Shown: piece after piece, positions 59,115 through 64,000 of the stretch
How positions within the stretch are numbered: position 1 is the stretch's first letter
Layout: each line of letters opens with the position of its first letter
Program-made: the position numbers and the translations under genes
The notes under the pieces: model-generated
Seen by the model: only the letters and a program-made list of their open reading frames with translations
Databases searched by the model: none
What the model was told of the DNA's origin: nothing
Assembly (NCBI RefSeq): GCF_004362015.1
Contig: NZ_SNWW01000013.1
Span: 1-64,000, forward strand
Direction: 5' to 3'
Source: Flavobacterium chryseum
GTDB lineage: Bacteria; Bacteroidota; Bacteroidia; Flavobacteriales; Flavobacteriaceae
DNA: 64,000 bases

Positions 59115-60062
59115 ATGAATTTATCTATACTTATACCGCTTCTAAACGAAGAGGAATCACTTCAAGAACTCTATACCTGGATTATTAAAGTGATGGACTC
59201 TAACAATTACTCTTATGAAATCATTTTTGTAGATGATGGTAGTACAGATGATTCCTGGAATATTATTGAAGGTTTTTCTAATGAAAATTCGAATGTAAAA
59301 GGCATTCGTTTCATGAAAAACTTTGGAAAATCTCAAGCCCTTCACGCTGGTTTTGCCAAAGCGAAAGGTGACGTTATTATTACTATGGATGCCGATTTGC
59401 AGGACAGTCCGGACGAAATTCCGGGATTGTATGAAATGATTACGGCTGAAAAATTTGATTTGGTTTCGGGCTGGAAAAAGAAACGTTACGACTCTGTTGT
59501 GGCAAAAAACCTTCCTTCGAAATTATTCAATTGGGCGGCAAGAAAAACTTCCGGTGTTGAATTGAATGATTTTAACTGCGGATTAAAAGCGTATAAAAAT
59601 ACGGTTGTAAAAAACATTGAAGTTTCGGGCGAAATGCACCGCTATATTCCGGTTTTGGCGAAAAATGCCGGTTTTAATAAAATTGGAGAAAAAGTCGTAA
59701 TTCACCAGGCTCGTAAATATGGCGAAACCAAATTTGGAATGGATCGTTTTATAAACGGTTTTCTCGATTTGATTACGATTTGGTTTTTGTCAAGATTCGG
59801 AAAAAGACCGATGCACCTATTTGGTTTATTAGGCTCTATCATGTTTTTAATTGGATTTTTACTGGCTTTATATTTGGGAATCGATAAATTATTTATTCAC
59901 AAAGCCAGCAGGTTAATTACAGAAAGACCCCATTTTTATTTATCAATTACATCAATGATAATAGGAACACAATTGTTTTTAGCCGGATTTTTAGGAGAAA
60001 TTATTTTGCGCACTAAAAGCAATGAAGCACGTTATAAAGTAGCCCGAGAGGTTAACTTTTAA
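59115..60062 (+). CDS. Family 2 glycosyltransferase with C-terminal membrane anchors (DPM1/GtrB-like)
   Basis: This 315-residue enzyme probably transfers a sugar from a nucleotide donor to polyprenyl phosphate. The N-terminal GT-A domain (1-~225) has LNEEESLQELYTWI, FVDDGSTDDSW (donor Asp-x-Asp region), TMDADLQDSPDEIPGLYEM (DxD metal site) and FNCGLKAYKNTVVKNI. Two or three C-terminal transmembrane helices (about 235-300; LFGLLGSIMFLIGFLLALYLG) fix it to the inner membrane. It shares an operon with the DUF4199 gene. Confidence 0.92.
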   Translation: MNLSILIPLLNEEESLQELYTWIIKVMDSNNYSYEIIFVDDGSTDDSWNIIEGFSNENSNVKGIRFMKNFGKSQALHAGFAKAKGDVIITMDADLQDSPDEIPGLYEMITAEKFDLVSGWKKKRYDSVVAKNLPSKLFNWAARKTSGVELNDFNCGLKAYKNTVVKNIEVSGEMHRYIPVLAKNAGFNKIGEKVVIHQARKYGETKFGMDRFINGFLDLITIWFLSRFGKRPMHLFGLLGSIMFLIGFLLALYLGIDKLFIHKASRLITERPHFYLSITSMIIGTQLFLAGFLGEIILRTKSNEARYKVAREVNF

Positions 60063-60076
60063 CATTTAATATAAAC

Positions 60077-60117
60077 AATGATGTTCCTGAACCTTTCGGG
60101 AACATCATTTCTTTTTC
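60077..60117 (+). terminator. Rho-independent terminator
   Basis: The stem AATGATGTTCC / GGAACATCATT is followed by a T-rich run. Confidence 0.85.
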
Positions 60118-60216
60118 TCAAAAACAATAAAAGATAAAGTTTTTCGATAATTATCGAGAAGCAGGATTATTCCTTAAAAATCTTATCTTTAATTAAAACA
60201 TTAAAAAAACATTTAC

Positions 60217-61944
60217 ATGAATATAGCACCTAATATATTAAATGCTGTAAACGAATGGTTGACACCTACATTTGATAATGAGACACAAGCGGCTGTTAAA
60301 GAATTAATGACTACGTCACCAAAAGAACTTGAAGAAAGTTTTTATAAAAACCTGGAATTTGGAACCGGCGGAATGCGCGGTGTGATGGGCGTTGGAAACA
60401 ACAGAATCAATAAATATACACTTGGAAAAAACACGCAGGGTCTTTCAGATTATTTGCATGAAGTTTTCCCAAACCAACCTTTAAAAGTTGTTATTGCTTA
60501 TGATTGTCGTCATAACAGTAATACTTTGGCAAAGGTTGTAGCTGATGTTTTCTCAGCAAACGGAATTTACGTTTATTTATTTTCAGACTTACGACCAACT
60601 CCGGAATTATCTTTTGCACTTAAATACCTTGGCTGTCAATGCGGAATTGTTCTTACAGCGTCGCACAATCCACCGGAATATAACGGATACAAAGTGTACT
60701 GGCAAGATGGTGGGCAAATTGTTCCGCCGGAAGATGCAGCTATTATTAACGTAATCGAAAATCTTGATTACGATAAAATTAAATTCAACGCAAACGAAAG
60801 CCTGATTGAATATATCGATACTGAAATTGACAAAGTTTTTGTAAAATCGTCTATAGAAAATGCCAGTTTTAATACTCCGGCTGAGGCTAAAGATAATTTG
60901 CATATCGTTTTTACATCATTGCACGGAACGTCTATAAAATCTATTCCTGATACTTTATCTCAGGCGGGTTACAAAAATGTACATATCGTTCCTGAGCAAG
61001 CGGTTCCTGATGGAAATTTCCCAACGGTAAAATCTCCAAACCCGGAAGAGCCTGAAGCTTTGACTATGGCTTTGGCATTGGCTGATAAAACCAATTCTGA
61101 TATTGTTGTAGGAACCGATCCTGATTGCGACCGTTTAGGCGTTGCGGTTAGAAATAACGATGGCAAAATGATTTTGCTTAACGGAAACCAAACGATGGTT
61201 TTGATGACTTCTTTTCTATTAAAACAATGGAAAAAAGCCGGCAAAATTAACGGAAAACAATTCGTTGGTTCAACTATTGTTTCTACTCCAATGATGATGG
61301 AATTAGCCACAAGTTATGGTGTTGAATGCAAAGTTGGCTTAACCGGTTTTAAATGGATTGCTAAAATGATTAAAGATTTTCCTGAACTTCAATTTATTGG
61401 CGGTGGCGAGGAAAGTTTTGGTTTTATGGTTGGTGATGCGGTTAGAGATAAAGATGCTGTTGCCGCTACATTATTAATATGTGAAGTTGCAGCGCAGGCA
61501 AAAGCTGCCGGAAGCAGTGTTTATAAAGAACTTCTTCAGCTTTATGTTGAAAATGGGTTTTATAAAGAATTCTTAGTGTCATTAACCAAAAAAGGAATGG
61601 AAGGTTTACAGGAAATTAATCAGATGATGATTGATTTGCGCGAGAATCCTTTGAAAGAAATTAACGGACAACGTGTAATTATGGTTGAAGATTATCAGTC
61701 ATCAATTGCTTTGAATTTATTGTCTGGTGAAGAAACAACAATGGACATTCCGAAATCGAATGTATTGATTTATTATACCGAAGACGGTTCGAAAATTTGT
61801 GCAAGACCAAGCGGAACGGAACCAAAAATCAAATTCTACATCAGCGTTAATGCTGCATTAGAATCGGTTGAAGATTTTGATGCTGCAGAAAGTTTCTTAG
61901 ACCAAAAAATACAAAATATCATTGCCGGGATGCAATTGAATTAA
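60217..61944 (+). CDS. Phospho-sugar mutase (phosphoglucomutase/phosphomannomutase)
   Basis: This 575-residue alpha-D-phosphohexomutase interconverts sugar 1- and 6-phosphates. It carries the catalytic Ser loop in VLTASHNPPEYNGYKVYW (phosphoserine), the metal-binding DPDCDRLG block (GTDPDCDRLGVAV), the sugar-binding GGEESFGFM and the C-terminal phosphate loop RPSGTEPKIKFY. The N-terminal FGTGGMRGVMGVGNNRIN is typical of the longer PgcA/ManB-like form. It is probably specific for glucose or mannose phosphate. It is monocistronic. Confidence 0.95.
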   Translation: MNIAPNILNAVNEWLTPTFDNETQAAVKELMTTSPKELEESFYKNLEFGTGGMRGVMGVGNNRINKYTLGKNTQGLSDYLHEVFPNQPLKVVIAYDCRHNSNTLAKVVADVFSANGIYVYLFSDLRPTPELSFALKYLGCQCGIVLTASHNPPEYNGYKVYWQDGGQIVPPEDAAIINVIENLDYDKIKFNANESLIEYIDTEIDKVFVKSSIENASFNTPAEAKDNLHIVFTSLHGTSIKSIPDTLSQAGYKNVHIVPEQAVPDGNFPTVKSPNPEEPEALTMALALADKTNSDIVVGTDPDCDRLGVAVRNNDGKMILLNGNQTMVLMTSFLLKQWKKAGKINGKQFVGSTIVSTPMMMELATSYGVECKVGLTGFKWIAKMIKDFPELQFIGGGEESFGFMVGDAVRDKDAVAATLLICEVAAQAKAAGSSVYKELLQLYVENGFYKEFLVSLTKKGMEGLQEINQMMIDLRENPLKEINGQRVIMVEDYQSSIALNLLSGEETTMDIPKSNVLIYYTEDGSKICARPSGTEPKIKFYISVNAALESVEDFDAAESFLDQKIQNIIAGMQLN

Positions 61945-61976
61945 TAAAAATGAGTGACAAACTCTTTTTAAATACA

Positions 61977-62012
61977 TTTCAATTTTGCTCACAGCGTGTT
62001 CAAAATTGAATT
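61977..62012 (+). other. Hairpin downstream of the mutase gene
   Basis: TTCAATTTTG and CAAAATTGAA pair around CTCACAGCGTGTT. It sits 33 bp after the mutase stop and has no T-run, so the true terminator is likely at 62026-62070. The gap 61945-62261 otherwise holds a -7-like TAATTTTG at 62113-62120. Confidence 0.5.
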
Positions 62013-62025
62013 TATATTATATTTG

Positions 62026-62070
62026 AACTCTTATTTATATTGGAAACAATGTAAATAAGAGTTTTTTTTT
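62026..62070 (+). terminator. Rho-independent terminator
   Basis: The long stem AACTCTTATTTA(T)ATTG / CAATGTAAATAAGAGTT is followed by a run of T's. Confidence 0.88.
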
Positions 62071-62112
62071 ATAAAAATAAGCTAAAAGAAGACGAAAATA
62101 ATTCAATTGGAT

Positions 62113-62120
62113 TAATTTTG
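62113..62120 (+). promoter_or_regulatory. Possible -7 promoter element
   Basis: TAATTTTG is a consensus match 141 bp before the ABC exporter start. It would give a long leader. Confidence 0.35.
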
Positions 62121-62261
62121 TCCAGTGAAAAATCACCAGAATAATTAGTTATCCATGCTGTCAATGATTAACAAATCAAGCATAGCGCATTTAATCAATT
62201 ATCTAAAAAAAATAGTACTGGAAAAATACAATTGCAAAAGAAAAAATAACATCTACAATAA

Positions 62262-64000
62262 ATGAATAATTTCAAAAAAATATTCCCTTTTATACTTCCA
62301 TATAAAAAATATGCTTTATTAAACATTTTCTTTAATGTCCTGTATGCGCTTTTCAGTACACTTTCGTTTATGGCATTAATTCCTATGATTCAGGTTTTAT
62401 TTGACAAAACTAAAAAGAATACTGTAATGCCAACTTATGAAGGAATTAGCCATATTAAAGAATATGGAGAAAACTATTTAAGTTATTATATTACAACAAA
62501 TACAGATTCTCACAATCCCGGTTTTGTACTTTCAGTAATGGTTGCCATAATCATTTCGATATTCTTACTAAAAAACCTCGCCGATTATGCAGCTATGTTT
62601 TTTATTACTTTTTTACGAAATGGCGTTTTAAGAGATATGCGTAATGCGATGTATAAAAAAACATTAGAATTACCATTATCTTTTTATTCTGAAAAACGAA
62701 AAGGAGATGTTATTTCGAGAATTGCTGGTGATGTAAATGAGGTTCAGACTTCATTTTTGGCAATTTTAGAACTTATTGTAAAAGAGCCTCTAACTATCGT
62801 TTTTACTATAATTGCAATGTTAATTATTAGCGCAAAATTAACTTTGTTTGTTTTTATATTTATTCCGGTTTCAGGTTATATAATTTCATTAATCGGAAAA
62901 CAACTTAAAAAGCAATCAACAAAAGCACAACAGGAACAAGGTACTTTTTTATCAACTATCGAAGAATCGATTGGTGGATTGAAAGTAGTAAAAGGATATA
63001 ACTCTGAAAATTACTTCAATACTGTTTTTAGAAATTCAACCGAACGTTTTTTCAACTTATCAAATAGTATCGGGAATCGTCAGAACCTGGCTTCGCCGGC
63101 GAGTGAATTTATGGGAATTACAGTAATTGCCATATTACTTTGGTACGGAGGTCAGATGGTTTTGATTGAAAAAACATTAGACGGCGCTGCATTTATTGCC
63201 TATATGGGATTGGCTTATAATATTCTGACCCCTGCAAAAGCGATTTCTAAAGCTTCTTACGGAGTAAAAAGAGGAAATGCTGCAGCAGAACGTGTTTTGG
63301 AAATTTTAGATCAGGACAATCCAATTACCAGTAAAGTTGACGCTATCGAAAAAACAACTTTTGATAACAGTATCAACATTCAGAATATCAATTTTAAATA
63401 TCAGGATGAAAACGTTTTAAAAGATTTTTCTCTTCAGGTTAAAAAAGGACAAACGGTTGCTCTTGTGGGACAATCCGGAAGTGGAAAAAGTACGATTGCC
63501 AATTTATTAACCCGTTTTTATGATGTAACCGACGGATCTATTTCTATTGATGGCATCAACATAAAAGACTTAAATCTACAGTCGCTTCGCGGTTTAATGG
63601 GATTAGTAACGCAGGATAGTATTTTGTTTAATGATACTATAAAGGCAAATATTTCATTAGGAAAACTGGACGCTACAGATGACGAAATTATTGAAGCTTT
63701 GAAAATTGCCAACGCTTATGAATTTGTTAGTGAATTACCTTTAGGAATCTACACTAATATTGGTGATAGCGGAAATAAACTTTCGGGCGGCCAAAAACAA
63801 CGTTTATCGATTGCGCGTGCCGTATTGAAAAATCCTCCAATTATGATTTTAGATGAAGCTACATCTGCACTGGATACCGAAAGCGAAAAATTTGTTCAGG
63901 TTGCTTTAGAAAATATGATGCAAAACAGAACATCTATTGTAATTGCGCACCGTCTTTCGACAATTCAAAAAGCAGATTTGATTGTTGTCATGCAAAAAGG
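62262..64000 (+). CDS. MsbA-type ABC exporter, ATPase and permease (3' end cut by window)
   Basis: This half-transporter starts at the ATG at 62262 and remains open to the window end (579 codons read). Residues 1-~330 are a six-helix transmembrane domain (LPYKKYALLNIFFNVLYALF, LRNGVLRDMRNAMYKKTLELPLSFYSEKRKGDV with coupling helix). The nucleotide-binding domain has Walker A GQSGSGKSTIANLL, VTQDSILFNDTIKANI, signature LSGGQKQRLSIARAVL, Walker B IMILDEATSALDTESE and H-loop IAHRLSTIQ. A lipid A or lipid-export role is likely for this type. Confidence 0.93.
   Translation, partial: MNNFKKIFPFILPYKKYALLNIFFNVLYALFSTLSFMALIPMIQVLFDKTKKNTVMPTYEGISHIKEYGENYLSYYITTNTDSHNPGFVLSVMVAIIISIFLLKNLADYAAMFFITFLRNGVLRDMRNAMYKKTLELPLSFYSEKRKGDVISRIAGDVNEVQTSFLAILELIVKEPLTIVFTIIAMLIISAKLTLFVFIFIPVSGYIISLIGKQLKKQSTKAQQEQGTFLSTIEESIGGLKVVKGYNSENYFNTVFRNSTERFFNLSNSIGNRQNLASPASEFMGITVIAILLWYGGQMVLIEKTLDGAAFIAYMGLAYNILTPAKAISKASYGVKRGNAAAERVLEILDQDNPITSKVDAIEKTTFDNSINIQNINFKYQDENVLKDFSLQVKKGQTVALVGQSGSGKSTIANLLTRFYDVTDGSISIDGINIKDLNLQSLRGLMGLVTQDSILFNDTIKANISLGKLDATDDEIIEALKIANAYEFVSELPLGIYTNIGDSGNKLSGGQKQRLSIARAVLKNPPIMILDEATSALDTESEKFVQVALENMMQNRTSIVIAHRLSTIQKADLIVVMQK

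Overview
The window is chromosomal DNA from a Bacteroidota bacterium, almost certainly a Flavobacterium or close relative. It is AT-rich. Promoters carry the Bacteroidota -7 element TAnnTTTG rather than a sigma70 -10 box. Shine-Dalgarno sequences are scarce. Lipoproteins have acidic stretches after the lipid cysteine, as in the surface-export signals of this phylum. One secreted protein ends in a type IX secretion (T9SS) sorting domain, and SusC-era phylum hallmarks such as DUF4252, FISUMP-type surface proteins and ECF sigma/anti-sigma pairs are present. No rRNA, tRNA or CRISPR array was recognised.

Layout. 1-3.6 kb: possible IS21-type end repeats, a papain-like lipoprotein gene broken by one in-frame TAG, a TPR protein and a Kir-type K+ channel. 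3.6-13.1 kb: a light/carotenoid island. A CarH/LitR-type B12-binding MerR regulator is followed by crtI, crtB, crtZ, an SRPBCC gene and a photolyase, then an ABC1 kinase/TetR pair, a TIGR01777 epimerase and a YceI lipid-binding protein. 13.4-25.8 kb: housekeeping and envelope genes (VOC, thioesterase, rmuC, PrcB-like lipoprotein, ECF sigma plus anti-sigma/beta-barrel fusion, MepB, T9SS nuclease, rluE-like, trmL). 25.8-37.4 kb: a vitamin B12 island on both strands: BtuF/BtuC/BtuD-like importer, cobU, a bluB-cobT fusion, cobS, cobC, and a cobalamin riboswitch in front of btuB-like and BtuG-like genes. 37.5-46 kb: S41 peptidase, a second ECF sigma operon with two DUF4252 genes, carB without its allosteric domain, and rpmH (L34). 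46-51.3 kb: a 3.1-kb FISUMP surface protein gene of higher GC, two small regulators and an alpha/beta hydrolase. 51.5-64 kb: GNAT-like protein, DASS transporter plus porin, ABC-F, a GlmU-like protein, rpmE2, DUF4199, glycosyltransferase, phospho-sugar mutase and a truncated ABC exporter gene.

How it fits together. The two islands are linked: the B12 island supplies cobalamin, and the light regulator carries the cobalamin-ligand motif (ExHxxG) and the W-x9-EH light-sensing motif of CarH. A shared inverted motif, TTGTTTA-N18/19-TAAACAA (one mismatch in one arm at one site), sits at three promoters of the light island, including the regulator's own, and is a candidate operator.

Most interesting structure. 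Two small accessory genes inside the B12 island, a GxxExxY protein (26667-27131) and a four-helix-bundle S23/Avd-like protein (29947-30324), are each enclosed by a different perfect inverted repeat of 24 and 25 bp. Each is inserted sense-oriented between genes of an operon-like run. This is the architecture of intervening sequences in 23S rRNA, but here it sits in mRNA-coding regions. Cargo-less palindromic elements of similar size occur elsewhere in the window, as does a family of four ~85-100 bp REP-like palindromes.
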